Shown in pieces: positions 31,610 through 38,753 of a stretch of 39,130 nucleotides of DNA. The translations under genes were made by a program, and so were the position numbers. Source of the DNA: an uncultured Bacteroidaceae bacterium (GTDB taxonomy: Bacteria > Bacteroidota > Bacteroidia > Bacteroidales > Bacteroidaceae); NCBI GenBank assembly GCA_905234125.1, contig CAJOGQ010000016.1:1-39130 (forward strand), in the 5' to 3' direction. Within the stretch, counting starts at the first letter, position 1; the number at the start of each line of letters is the position of its first letter. Below the pieces are notes generated by a model. The model made no database searches, was not told where the DNA came from, and saw only the letters and a list, made by a program, of their open reading frames with translations.

Positions 31610-32812
31610 ATGGAGAGAATAAATCGTGCTGACTATTTGCATCAGGTATATAGTCTGTTAGGAAAAGGCGAGGCCATTGTTCTGACAGGTCATCGTCGGG
31701 CTGGAAAGAGTTGCATCTTGGAACTCTTGGCTGCCGAGTTGGCTGCTGACGGTCACGTGATATATATCGATATGGAAGACCCGGCGAATGCTGATTTGGC
31801 CACGTTTCGGGAACTATCGGATCACATCAAGACATCGGTGAAGGCGGGGCAGCGCAACTACGTGCTCGTGGACGAAGTACAAGAGGTGACGGAATTTGAA
31901 AAGGCACTGCGTTATTGGGTGAAGCAAGATGGTGTGGATGTGGTGGTGACGGGAAGCAATGCCGCCATGTTATCAAGCGATATCGCATCGTCGTTTGCCG
32001 GACGCTACCATCGTGTGCATGTGAGCAGCCTGAATTACTCTGAATTTCTACGGTTCTATGGACTGGAGGATTCCGACAGTGCGTTTTCGCAGTACCTGCG
32101 CTGGGGTGGTATGCCATTCCTCTATCGCATACCCTTGGAAGACGAACGCACCCGCATGGAGTATCTGGGCAGCATCTACGACACCATTTTTGTGAAAGAT
32201 ATCGTGCGCCGCAAGAGCGTCCGTAACGTGTCGTTGCTGGACAACCTGGTTCGATTTGTGGCAGATAACAGTGGTAAGGTGTTCTCTGCCAATAGTATTG
32301 CCAAATATCTCAAGGGAAATAACCTCGCTGTGAGTGCCAACACAGTGGCGGAGTATATGGACTCTCTGTGCGACACATATATGATAGATCGTGTGAAGCG
32401 TTACGACATCAAAGGCAAGAGCGTGTTTGAGCAGCAGGACAAATACTATTTTGAGGACCTTGGATTGCGGAACTATCTCTGCCGTGACAAGCGTAGTCTG
32501 GATATAGAGAAAGTGTTAGAAGGTGCAGTTTATCTGAAGCTGAGGCGCAGCGGGTATGAGGTGTATGTAGGACAGCTCAATGGTAAAGAGATTGATTTTG
32601 TAGCACGCAGGGGCGACGAGCTGATGTATGTGCAGGTTGCCTTGCAGGTGACAGGTGCAGATACCTATCAGCGTGAGTTTGGCAATTTGAAACTCATTAA
32701 GGACAACTATCCCAAATATGTGGTGACGATGGATCCGAACGTGGGGCTGATTTATGACTCCGGCATAGTTGCCTGTGCGGCCAGACAATTTCTCTTAGAC
32801 GTTGAATCATGA
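31610..32812 (+). CDS. AAA ATPase with DUF4143 domain, intact
   Basis: A 400-residue protein common in Bacteroidota, of unproven function. The N-terminal AAA_14 domain has Walker A VLTGHRRAGKSCILE (about residues 23-37), Walker B YVLVDEVQEV (about 83-92) and the sensor VVTGSNAAML. A winged-helix middle part follows (GKVFSANSIAKYLKGNNLAVSANTVAEYMDSL), and the end is a DUF4143 nuclease-like fold (EGAVYLKLRRSGYEVYVGQLNGKEIDFVARRGDELMYVQVA), including an E..D..(V/Q) pattern reminiscent of PD-(D/E)XK enzymes. The start is set by the promoter. Such genes often sit in variable, repeat-rich regions as here. Whether it is a defence, mobile or regulatory ATPase is not known. Confidence 0.85.
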   Translation: MERINRADYLHQVYSLLGKGEAIVLTGHRRAGKSCILELLAAELAADGHVIYIDMEDPANADLATFRELSDHIKTSVKAGQRNYVLVDEVQEVTEFEKALRYWVKQDGVDVVVTGSNAAMLSSDIASSFAGRYHRVHVSSLNYSEFLRFYGLEDSDSAFSQYLRWGGMPFLYRIPLEDERTRMEYLGSIYDTIFVKDIVRRKSVRNVSLLDNLVRFVADNSGKVFSANSIAKYLKGNNLAVSANTVAEYMDSLCDTYMIDRVKRYDIKGKSVFEQQDKYYFEDLGLRNYLCRDKRSLDIEKVLEGAVYLKLRRSGYEVYVGQLNGKEIDFVARRGDELMYVQVALQVTGADTYQREFGNLKLIKDNYPKYVVTMDPNVGLIYDSGIVACAARQFLLDVES

Positions 32813-32949
32813 ACATTTTTCTGATGGATTCATTGATGATTTTGACCAATTTTTGATAAGATTTGTAAGATTTCTCGCGCAGCGACCACACCCCAAAGCT
32901 TCTCGCATCGATTTTCCTCAAAATATTTGATATTTACAAAAATACTCCA

Positions 32950-32957
32950 TATCTTTG
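32950..32957 (+). promoter_or_regulatory. Promoter of the RelE-like ORF
   Basis: TATCTTTG with TTTG 20 bases upstream (32926-32929), a near-perfect consensus. The next ATG is at 32964. Confidence 0.6.
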
Positions 32958-32963
32958 CACAGT

Positions 32964-33182
32964 ATGCAGGACAAAAAGCATAGGTTGAGCAAGAAAGATG
33001 GGTATCGGCTCATCTACATCGTTTATAAAAAACAGGAGGAAGTGGGGCTACTTGATGTTTATCCCAAGAATGGTCCAATGCAACAATTGGACATCGATGA
33101 TGAGGAGGTCGTTCATTTGGTGCAGCAATATCTTGAGGAGAAAAAACATGGCGTGCTTACTTCATATCATGTTGAGAGTTGA
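32964..33182 (+). CDS. Small RelE/ParE-like protein, possibly N-terminally truncated
   Basis: A 72-residue ORF. The stretch KDGYRLIYIVYKKQEEVGLLDVYPKNGP looks like the central beta strands of RelE/HigB-type toxins (pattern GYRVIY then LLDIY.K), and a final helix (DDEEVVHLVQQYLEEK) follows. The family's N-terminal helices, some 30-40 residues, are absent, so it may be a truncated toxin or a minimal member. It has a strong promoter of its own. The ending HVES and the stop codon are read from a heptad tract (33171-33198), so the original C-terminus may have been different. No antitoxin gene lies next to it. Confidence 0.5.
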   Translation: MQDKKHRLSKKDGYRLIYIVYKKQEEVGLLDVYPKNGPMQQLDIDDEEVVHLVQQYLEEKKHGVLTSYHVES

Positions 33183-33198
33183 TAGTTGACAGTTGAGA
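33171..33198. repeat. Four GTTGAnA heptads at the end of the RelE-like ORF
   Basis: Units GTTGAGA, GTTGATA, GTTGACA and GTTGAGA run head to tail. The first two supply the last codons and the stop of the upstream ORF. Confidence 0.8.
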
Positions 33199-33319
33199 GG
33201 ATGTGGAGATCTTGCCATGCTTTTTTGCCAAAATCACTAAAAATTCAGTCAAAGTTGCTTAAAAACGACAAAAACAGCACTTTGAGGGTGAAAAGATGTG
33301 GAATTGAGAAAAAAGGATG

Positions 33320-33327
33320 TACCTTTG
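33320..33327 (+). promoter_or_regulatory. -7 element of the DUF3800 module
   Basis: TACCTTTG, 27 bases before the ATG at 33354. Confidence 0.6.
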
Positions 33328-33353
33328 CAAACCAAAACGCATCGGGAAAATAT

Positions 33354-34049
33354 ATGATGAAATACGAGATATATTGTGATGAAAGCTGTTGGGAAGCTTT
33401 GTACGACAAGACTTCCCATAGTTATGCTGCTATCGGTGGAATATGGATCCCTGCTGAGAAACGCAAGGGAATTAAGACTTTTATTTCAGAACTAAAAGCT
33501 AAATATGGATTATATGGTGAGATGAAGTGGAATCATATTTGCCCTAAGTCGGTGGATATGTATAGAGAGATGGTGAATATGTTCTTTGATGATGAGCAAA
33601 TGAGGTTTCGTGCAATCTGTATCAAAGCTGCCGAGGTTAACCATGAACGTTTTAATGCTGGTAACGGAGAACTGGGTTTCTATAAATTCTATTTCCAATT
33701 GATTCATCATTGGATGATAATGGGCAACAGTTATCATGTGTTCGTTGATTACAAGACGAATGGTTATCAACATAGAGTGAGAGAACTTGGCACGATTCTA
33801 AATAACACAAGTACGGCTGAATTGACTCAGATTCAAGCTCTTCCCTCTGAGGAATCTGTTCTCATTCAGATGGCAGATGTCCTGACTGGTGCTGTCGCGT
33901 CTGCATTTAATGTGCCGAGGCTTGGGAGTGTGTCAAAACAGAGTGTTAGAGATCTGATTGAAAAGAGACTTGGACATGGTATTATGGGGACTCCTGTTGG
34001 AGAATCGAAGTTTAATGTCTTTAACATTAATCTGAGAAAGGATTGGTGA
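33354..34049 (+). CDS. DUF3800 domain protein
   Basis: A 231-residue protein. It shows the DUF3800 pattern: IYCDES near the N-terminus (Asp9), GEMKWN (Glu56), a VFVDYKTNG strand (Asp132) and IQMADVLTGAVASAF (Asp175). The spaced acidic residues at the ends of strands recall RNase H/integrase-fold nucleases, and DUF3800 proteins are often found in phages and defence islands; activity is unproven. A second start codon follows directly at 33357. The open frame upstream to 33186 crosses the promoter and is discarded. The stop overlaps the start of the next gene by one base (TGATG), so the two are co-translated. Its codons are A/T-richer than the housekeeping genes, suggesting transfer. Confidence 0.75.
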   Translation: MMKYEIYCDESCWEALYDKTSHSYAAIGGIWIPAEKRKGIKTFISELKAKYGLYGEMKWNHICPKSVDMYREMVNMFFDDEQMRFRAICIKAAEVNHERFNAGNGELGFYKFYFQLIHHWMIMGNSYHVFVDYKTNGYQHRVRELGTILNNTSTAELTQIQALPSEESVLIQMADVLTGAVASAFNVPRLGSVSKQSVRDLIEKRLGHGIMGTPVGESKFNVFNINLRKDW

Positions 34050-34522
34050 TGGCTGATACACAAAAGTACTATGGCAAGTTGCTGGTGGTAAAAGATCATA
34101 CAGAGGCGGATTTCCGCAAAATTTGGTCTGATGAGTATTGCAAGAAAGTCATCAGGACGCATGACGGCATAAGGGTGCATTTCTATGATAACAATTTTGA
34201 CCATGCTTTCTTTGAAAGTAGTGTAAGAAATGGCAGTAGGCATAAGTCAAAATCGAAAGATGTGTTTTCTCGACGGAGGGTGGCAAGAATGATGTGGATA
34301 AAGGATGTGTTGGCTGATGAGTCTGCGAAAATGTATGTTGGTTATGACAGTAAGGCAAAAGCTTATTCTCAATCCAAAAGGGTTTCTGTCGTGAAAGGAG
34401 ATTATGTGGTGGTCATACAGTTTTATAAAGAAGGGCATGCCCGTTTTATCACTGCATACGTGGCTGACAATTCAATTGGAAAGATTATCAGCGGGCCGGA
34501 ATGGAATGAAGAAGTAAAGTGA
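34049..34522 (+). CDS. Partner of DUF3800; possible BECR-fold (phage nuclease-like) protein
   Basis: A 157-residue protein I do not recognise with certainty. FDHAFFES (residues 51-58) with its His, then RRRVARMMWIKDVLAD (about 76-91) and GHARFITAYVAD near the end resemble the layout of Barnase-EndoU-ColicinE5/D-RelE (BECR) nuclease domains of phages: an N-terminal His, an Arg-rich WI..VL helix, and a late strand with Phe-Ile-Thr-Ala. It has no signal peptide or membrane segment. It starts one base before the DUF3800 stop ends, so the pair is coupled. A toxin/immunity or two-part nuclease role is inference. A hairpin with minus-strand terminator features lies nine bases beyond its stop. Confidence 0.45.
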   Translation: MADTQKYYGKLLVVKDHTEADFRKIWSDEYCKKVIRTHDGIRVHFYDNNFDHAFFESSVRNGSRHKSKSKDVFSRRRVARMMWIKDVLADESAKMYVGYDSKAKAYSQSKRVSVVKGDYVVVIQFYKEGHARFITAYVADNSIGKIISGPEWNEEVK

Positions 34523-34745
34523 AAAGAAAAGGACGCTGATTGACTGGTTCAGCGTCCGAAACCTCTGTAAGTTCCTTACTATAAGTAAAGACGCTGCAAA
34601 GTTACATTCTTTTCATTAACTAAACAAATGTACAAGCATTTTTTTTGATTTTGACAATTTTTTTTAACATTCTAATGTTATCTGAAGTGATTTGTCGAAG
34701 ATATAGAAGTGCTTCGTAACTGTTCGGTGAACCCCGTCTAATATG
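34523..34745. other. Gap after the DUF3800 module
   Basis: This 223-base gap holds the hairpin and minus-strand promoter described in the next entry, then AT-rich sequence with no gene. No plus-strand T run follows the hairpin. Confidence 0.5.
34531..34605 (-). ncRNA. Candidate antisense-side small RNA (promoter plus terminator)
   Basis: On the minus strand TTTG (complement of 34624-34627) and TAACTTTG (complement of 34598-34605), 18 bases apart, form a good promoter. About 40 bases downstream, GGACGCTGA and TCAGCGTCC pair over 9 bases (34531-34557) and are followed by TTTTCTTTT, an intrinsic terminator. The RNA would be about 65 bases and would end beside the 3' end of the DUF3800 partner gene. 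The predicted 5' end, CAGCGTC, could pair with the GACGCTG of the terminator's first arm, giving two exclusive folds. No expression evidence is available. Confidence 0.35.
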
Positions 34746-34911
34746 GTTGACAGTTGAGAGTTGACAGTTGATAGTTAAGGGTTGAGAGTTGACAGTTGAT
34801 AGTTAAGGGTTGAGAGTTTAGAGTTGATAGTTAAGGGTTGAGAGTTTAGAGTTGAGAGTATAGAGTTGAGAGTTTAGGGATCTTTTAATGGTTATAGGTT
34901 ATGGGTTATTG
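34746..34911. repeat. Nineteen GTTnAnN heptads followed by GTTATnG heptads
   Basis: 19 consecutive 7-base units at 34746-34878 (GTTGACA, GTTGAGA, GTTGATA, GTTAAGG, GTTTAGA types), with a four-unit block GTTGAGA-GTTGACA-GTTGATA-GTTAAGG occurring twice. After a 12-base linker, GTTATAG, GTTATGG and GTTATTG follow (34891-34911). The tract ends eight bases before the ATPase stop codon. Confidence 0.9.
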
Positions 34912-34918
34912 AGGGGAA

Positions 34919-36102
34919 TTAATACAGCAGGCCAAACATCCAGAGAGGAATCTTGTTGCCAAAGCCGATTTCTATTCCATCTGCGACAACAAAGCTGTTG
35001 GGGATGTCTTTGATCTGATCAAACCCCTTATTCTTACCACCCACCTCAAAGAGGTATTTATTGTTTATCAACAGGTCGCCCTGTTTCGGGTACTGGATAG
35101 TATGCCCCTGAGCAAGCATGGCTGCGAACAGTGACTCGCGGATAGTCCCTGTGTCAGCATTTGTGGTCAAAGCATGCATAAGGTTGGGATTATTGAAAAG
35201 AATCTTCTCCGGCTTTCCTAATGCCTTGAGATCCTTCCGGTCTGTATATAACAGTCTCAAGAGGGCTGCACGATGGAGCAGGAATAGAAGACGGATGAGC
35301 TGGTTGCGCGTCGTGGACAAAGCGTCGCATAGAGAAGATATGTTGGGGGTGAAAGGCTTCATCTGGGCTAACAGAGCTAAAAGGCGTTTGGCCTTCTGCA
35401 ATGTCTCATATTCAATCTTTTCGACTGCAGGAATGTCATTCTCTATGACTGTGGTTATGATCTTCTGAATTCTCTCATAATAGCTGGTGACGGAGGACGT
35501 CTCAAGAAAGAACGGATAGTAGCCCTGCTGAACATAACGTTCAAAATGAGGCAGCACCTTGAGTTTTGATGCAATGCCCGCAGCTATCTGCTGGTGTCGT
35601 ATGAGAATGTCGTCAAAAGCTAATGTCTCCAACTGGGCAGCACCACTGATGGCAAGATATTCACGGAAAGACAATCCTTCTAAATGATAGCTACGCAGAC
35701 GGCGTGAAAGGTCAGCCTCAGCATTATCGATTTCTAATAAGGAAGATCCCGTGAAGACAATATGGAGTGAAGGATAGCTGTCGTAGATGTTTTTGACAGC
35801 TTTGATCCAGCCTGGATAACGATGTACCTCATCAATGAAAATATGCGTTACACCATGTGTGTAGAGATATTCGGTCAGTTCCTGCAAGGTATGGGTGCTG
35901 AACCAGATGTTGTCGAGTGAAACATAAAAAGCTTTAGACCAATCGGGGAAGGTTAGCTTGATATGCTGCAAGAGCATGGTGGTTTTGCCTACGCCACGAG
36001 CTCCCTTGATGCCGATGAGCCGTTCTTCCCATTCTATCTGTGAATATAATTGCAATTGGTTTCTTCCAAAAGGCGGTTATATGCCATGAATAATGCTTCC
36101 AT
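34919..36102 (-). CDS. AAA ATPase (DUF4143 type) with apparent N-terminal frameshift
   Basis: From 36055 (TTG) to 34919 the frame encodes 378 residues: Walker A GIKGARGVGKTTMLLQ, Walker B HIFIDEVHRYPGWI, sensor IVFTGSSLL, and a C-terminal half ending YLFEVGGKNKGFDQIKDIPNSFVVADGIEIGFGNKIPLWMFGLLY. The natural N-terminus probably begins with the ATG at 36102 (MEALFMAYNRLLEET), but that frame is 47 bases from the main one, so one base is missing between them. The gene is thus either newly broken, starts at the TTG, or carries a sequence error. A promoter and three evenly spaced palindromes lie upstream. Confidence 0.7.
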
Positions 36103-36130
36103 ATTGAATTGAATGTTTGATTTGATGATG

Positions 36131-36138
36131 CAAAGATA
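36131..36138 (-). promoter_or_regulatory. -7 element of the second ATPase gene
   Basis: The complement reads TATCTTTG, 29 bases upstream of the ATG at 36102. The first operator-like palindrome starts 9 bases further upstream, where the -33 element should be. Confidence 0.6.
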
Positions 36139-36146
36139 CGGAAAAG

Positions 36147-36228
36147 TTTCTTTTGAAAGAAAGAATTTGTGTCAAAAAGTTTCTTTTAAAGGAAAATTCT
36201 TTGCATAATTTGTTTCTTTGTAAAGAAA
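36147..36228. promoter_or_regulatory. Three TTTCTTT-NN-AAAGAAA palindromes at exact 33-base spacing
   Basis: Copies begin at 36147, 36180 and 36213, each 16 bases long with 7-base arms (the middle copy has one mismatch per arm). The 33-base period is about three helical turns, so all copies face the same side of the DNA. The first overlaps the -33 zone of the ATPase promoter. This looks like a cooperative operator array. Confidence 0.65.
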
Positions 36229-36236
36229 AGTGGGGA

Positions 36237-36348
36237 GTTGACAGTTGAGAGTTGACAGTTGATAGTTGAGAGTATTTTAATGGTTATGGGTTATTGGTTA
36301 TTGAAGGGGGATAGTATAGAGTATAGAGTTTAGAGTTTAGAGTTAAAG
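36237..36348. repeat. Heptad tract: GTTGAnA, then GTTATnG, then GTATAGA/GTTTAGA
   Basis: Five GTTGAnA units, a GTATTTTAAT linker, three GTTATnG units, then GTATAGA and GTTTAGA units. The order of family 1, linker and family 2 repeats that seen at 34746, 36804 and 38742. Confidence 0.85.
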
Positions 36349-36412
36349 TCCCGCAGAAATGGGGGAAATGAAGGAAAGGGAGCTTCTTGCGAGAAGCTGG
36401 CCATGCGGGATG
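36349..36412. repeat. Nested hairpin element with TCCCGCA/TGCGGGA ends
   Basis: TCCCGCA (36349-36355) and TGCGGGA (36404-36410) are complementary ends. Inside, AGCTTCT (36381-36387) and AGAAGCT (36392-36398) form a perfect 7-bp stem with a TGCG loop. The last 19 bases (36394-36412) recur inverted at 31479-31497. Related CCATGCGGGGTG sequence occurs at 36785 and 38794. Confidence 0.6.
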
Positions 36413-36422
36413 TAAGATAATG

Positions 36423-36450
36423 GTTATTGGTTATGGGTTATTGGTTATTG
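36423..36450. repeat. Four GTTATnG heptads before the ATPase ghost
   Basis: GTTATTG, GTTATGG, GTTATTG, GTTATTG, ending eight bases before the stop codon of the ATPase fragment, exactly as at the intact gene's 3' end (34911/34919). Confidence 0.85.
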
Positions 36451-36457
36451 AGGGGAG

Positions 36458-36574
36458 TTAATACAGAAGTCCGAACATCCAAAGGGGAATGCGATTTCCA
36501 TGGCCAACTTCTGTGTCATCAACTGCGAGGAAACTGTCTGGTATATCTTTTATCTGTTCAAAGGATTTATAGTT
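36458..36574 (-). pseudogene. C-terminal ghost of a third DUF4143-type ATPase
   Basis: Reading the minus strand back from the stop (TTA at 36458-36460) gives a 38-residue tail containing FEQIKDIPDSFLAVDDTEVGHG and NRIPLWMFGLLY. This matches the end of the neighbouring ATPase (FDQIKDIPNSFVVADGIEIGFG, NKIPLWMFGLLY). Upstream of about 36574 the similarity stops at an 85-base inverted-repeat element. The rest of the gene is gone. No promoter remains. Confidence 0.75.
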
Positions 36575-36650
36575 GAATCTGCAAATATTGAGGCTATTTT
36601 TGCATTTTGAACCTCAAATTATCCGCAAAATTCACATATTGAACTATAAA
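36566..36650. repeat. 85-base MITE-like inverted repeat at the ghost breakpoint
   Basis: The outer ends TTTATAGTTGAAT (36566-36578) and ATTGAACTATAAA (36638-36650) match at 12 of 13 positions as an inverted repeat. TTGAGG (36588-36593) and CCTCAA (36612-36617) form an inner pair. It sits where the ATPase fragment ends. Confidence 0.55.
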
Positions 36651-36803
36651 ATGGTTCCTGCATGATCAAAGGACGATTCTCTGATCCGTTTCAGTTTGAT
36701 GGAAGAGTACTTGATTTAGCGAAGAAGGTGGAGGGTGTAATACCCTCTCTGCCCTATGGGCATCTCTCCCTGTGAGGGCGAGAGCCATGCGGGGTGGGGG
36801 AGA
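36651..36803. other. Intergenic segment between ghost and helicase
   Basis: A 37-codon frame from 36662 has no recognisable family. Compact G/C-rich hairpins follow (GCCC-TAT-GGGC near 36760, CCCT-GTG-AGGG near 36768), then AGCCATGCGGGGTGGGG at 36783-36799, the same motif as at 38792-38808. No promoter matching TAnnTTTG was seen for the helicase. Confidence 0.4.
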
Positions 36804-36877
36804 GTTGAGGGTTGACAGTTGATAGTATTTTAATGGTTATGGGTTATTGGTTATGGGTTATGGGTTATTGGTTATTG
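36804..36877. repeat. Heptad tract leading to the helicase start
   Basis: Three GTTGAnN units, a GTATTTT-AAT linker and six GTTATnG units, ending four bases before the helicase ATG. The ATG itself reads as the end of one more unit (GTTATGC). Confidence 0.85.
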
Positions 36878-36881
36878 AGTT

Positions 36882-38753
36882 ATGCTTCGTGATTATCAGA
36901 TAGAGATGCTTGACAGGCTGGAAAGAGCTTGGCAAGGACATCGCAGTGTATTGGTGCAGATGCCGACAGGAACGGGAAAGACCGTCCTGCTGGCAGAGGT
37001 GGTGCGTGACCAGATGAAGCTGGTGGATGCACCATCCGTGCTGATTGTGGCACATCGTCGGGAACTGATTGAACAGATCAGGAACACGTTGAAGCGGTAT
37101 GGGCTGGATGGTGCGAATGTGGTGGTGGAGAGCATCCAGAAACTGTCATCCCCCACCAGTCAACTGTCACCTGTCAACTATCAACTGGTCATCGTTGATG
37201 AAGCCCACCACGCTCTGGCCAAGACCTACAGGATGCTGTGGGAGAGATGGCCGGAGGCGAAGTTCCTGGGACTGACCGCCACCCCATGCAGACTGAGCGG
37301 GGAGGCCTTCACGGATCTGTTCGAGGTGCTGCTGCAGTCGTGGACGATCCAGACCTTCATCGACAAGGGATGGCTGAGCGACTTCGAGTATGTGAGCGCT
37401 GCCCCTGACAACAGGATGATGCAGCAGGTGAGGGGACTCAGGAAGCGGGGGCTGGGGGGCGACTACCAGGAGAAGGAGATGTGTGCAGTGCTGGATGTGC
37501 CCGAGAGCATCGAACACCTGTACAAGACCTACAAATCTTTTGCGGATGGAAAGAAGGGCATCGTGTATGCCATCAACCAGCAGCATGCCCGGCATATCGA
37601 CGCCTATTACCGGGAACAGGGCGTCAACTGCTGCGTGATTGACAGCAGGACACCTGCTAAGGAGAGGCAAAGGATGGTGGAGGACTACAGGAACGGACGG
37701 ATAGACGTGCTGGTGAACGTGGACATCTTCTCGAACGGCTTCGACTGTCCGGAAGTGGAGTTCATCCAGCTAGCACGTCCCACCTTGTCGCTCTCCCTCT
37801 ACCTCCAGCAGGTGGGTCGCGGCATGCGCATCAGCCAAGGCAAGGAGGCGGTGATGATCCTTGACCAGGTGGGCATGTACCAGACCTTCGGGCTCCCCAC
37901 GGATGAGCATGACTGGGGACAGGCCTTCCTCGGGAAACTCGCTGGCAAGGGCAATCCGTCGGAGGTGAGGGGCATCGTCGTCAGGGATGACATGGACGAC
38001 AAGGAGCTGGTGAACCTGGAGATGGTGCGCATCAAACGCAGTGGGGAGGCACACCGCAATGTGGAGGTGTTCATCCAGAACGGGAAATATGGCATCATGT
38101 TCGACGGGAAGGTGACCTGCCCCGCACAGTTCGAACGCATCAGGAGACTTTCCGACGGCTATTTCGCACTGGCCACCTATCCTTACCTCATATACAGGAA
38201 CAAGGTGACGGTGATAGACAGGCAGGGACGTGACCTGAAGGCATCGCTCTATGGAAAGGTCAAGCAGGAGGGAGACCTCTTCCATGGCCAGTCCTCGGAA
38301 GGCAAGATGACGTACTGGGATGGCAAGGGCAGGACCTATTATGATGCACCGCCCGCTTTTGAGCGAGTGGGCAATCTGGACATGGTCAGGACCGGCAAGA
38401 ACCAGTACCAGCTCAGGAGACCCTCGACATTGATGCCGAGACCTGTCTGCAAGAAGGACATCTTCTACAATGACAAGCTGACGGTCATCAACGACATCGT
38501 CATCCTCAACGATGACAACCACACCGTGCTGAAGCCATCCTGCTATTTCGGTGACAGGATGCTGGTGGAGGCGAGGAGGAACGGCCATCGGTCATTCAGG
38601 TGGGTCACGCTTGCCGATGGCCTCACGGACGAATACACCGATGATCTGTATTGGGAAGGGAGCACGGAACCTCTCTGGAAAGACACCAGAATGGTGAATG
38701 CCGGGACGGGCAAGCTGGAATATATGAGTCCTGAGTGGGGAGTTGAGAGTTGA
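36882..38753 (+). CDS. DEAD/DEAH box (SF2) helicase
   Basis: A 623-residue cytosolic helicase. The N-terminus MLRDYQIEMLDRLERAW is the family Q-like motif. Motif I is MPTGTGKTVLLAEVV (about 28-42), Ia LIVAHRRELIEQI, II VDEAHHAL (about 106-113), III LGLTATP, IV-V KGIVYAINQQHARHI and VLVNVDIFSNGFDCP, and VI LQQVGRGMRI (about 307-316). From about residue 400 the sequence (GKYGIMFDGKVTCPAQFERIRRLSDGYFALATYPYL) looks like beta-rich WG-type repeats and has no known activity. A heptad-derived insert, SPTSQLSPVNYQL, lies just before motif II. The C-terminus VES and the stop come from heptads. The start codon touches a heptad tract, so 5' regulation is unclear. Confidence 0.85.
   Translation: MLRDYQIEMLDRLERAWQGHRSVLVQMPTGTGKTVLLAEVVRDQMKLVDAPSVLIVAHRRELIEQIRNTLKRYGLDGANVVVESIQKLSSPTSQLSPVNYQLVIVDEAHHALAKTYRMLWERWPEAKFLGLTATPCRLSGEAFTDLFEVLLQSWTIQTFIDKGWLSDFEYVSAAPDNRMMQQVRGLRKRGLGGDYQEKEMCAVLDVPESIEHLYKTYKSFADGKKGIVYAINQQHARHIDAYYREQGVNCCVIDSRTPAKERQRMVEDYRNGRIDVLVNVDIFSNGFDCPEVEFIQLARPTLSLSLYLQQVGRGMRISQGKEAVMILDQVGMYQTFGLPTDEHDWGQAFLGKLAGKGNPSEVRGIVVRDDMDDKELVNLEMVRIKRSGEAHRNVEVFIQNGKYGIMFDGKVTCPAQFERIRRLSDGYFALATYPYLIYRNKVTVIDRQGRDLKASLYGKVKQEGDLFHGQSSEGKMTYWDGKGRTYYDAPPAFERVGNLDMVRTGKNQYQLRRPSTLMPRPVCKKDIFYNDKLTVINDIVILNDDNHTVLKPSCYFGDRMLVEARRNGHRSFRWVTLADGLTDEYTDDLYWEGSTEPLWKDTRMVNAGTGKLEYMSPEWGVES
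37154..37188. repeat. Heptad tract inside the helicase gene
   Basis: Five units (CACCAGT, CAACTGT, CACCTGT, CAACTAT, CAACTGG), the complement of the GTTGACA family, encode roughly PTSQLSPVNYQL between the motif Ib region and the DEAH motif. Confidence 0.8.
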
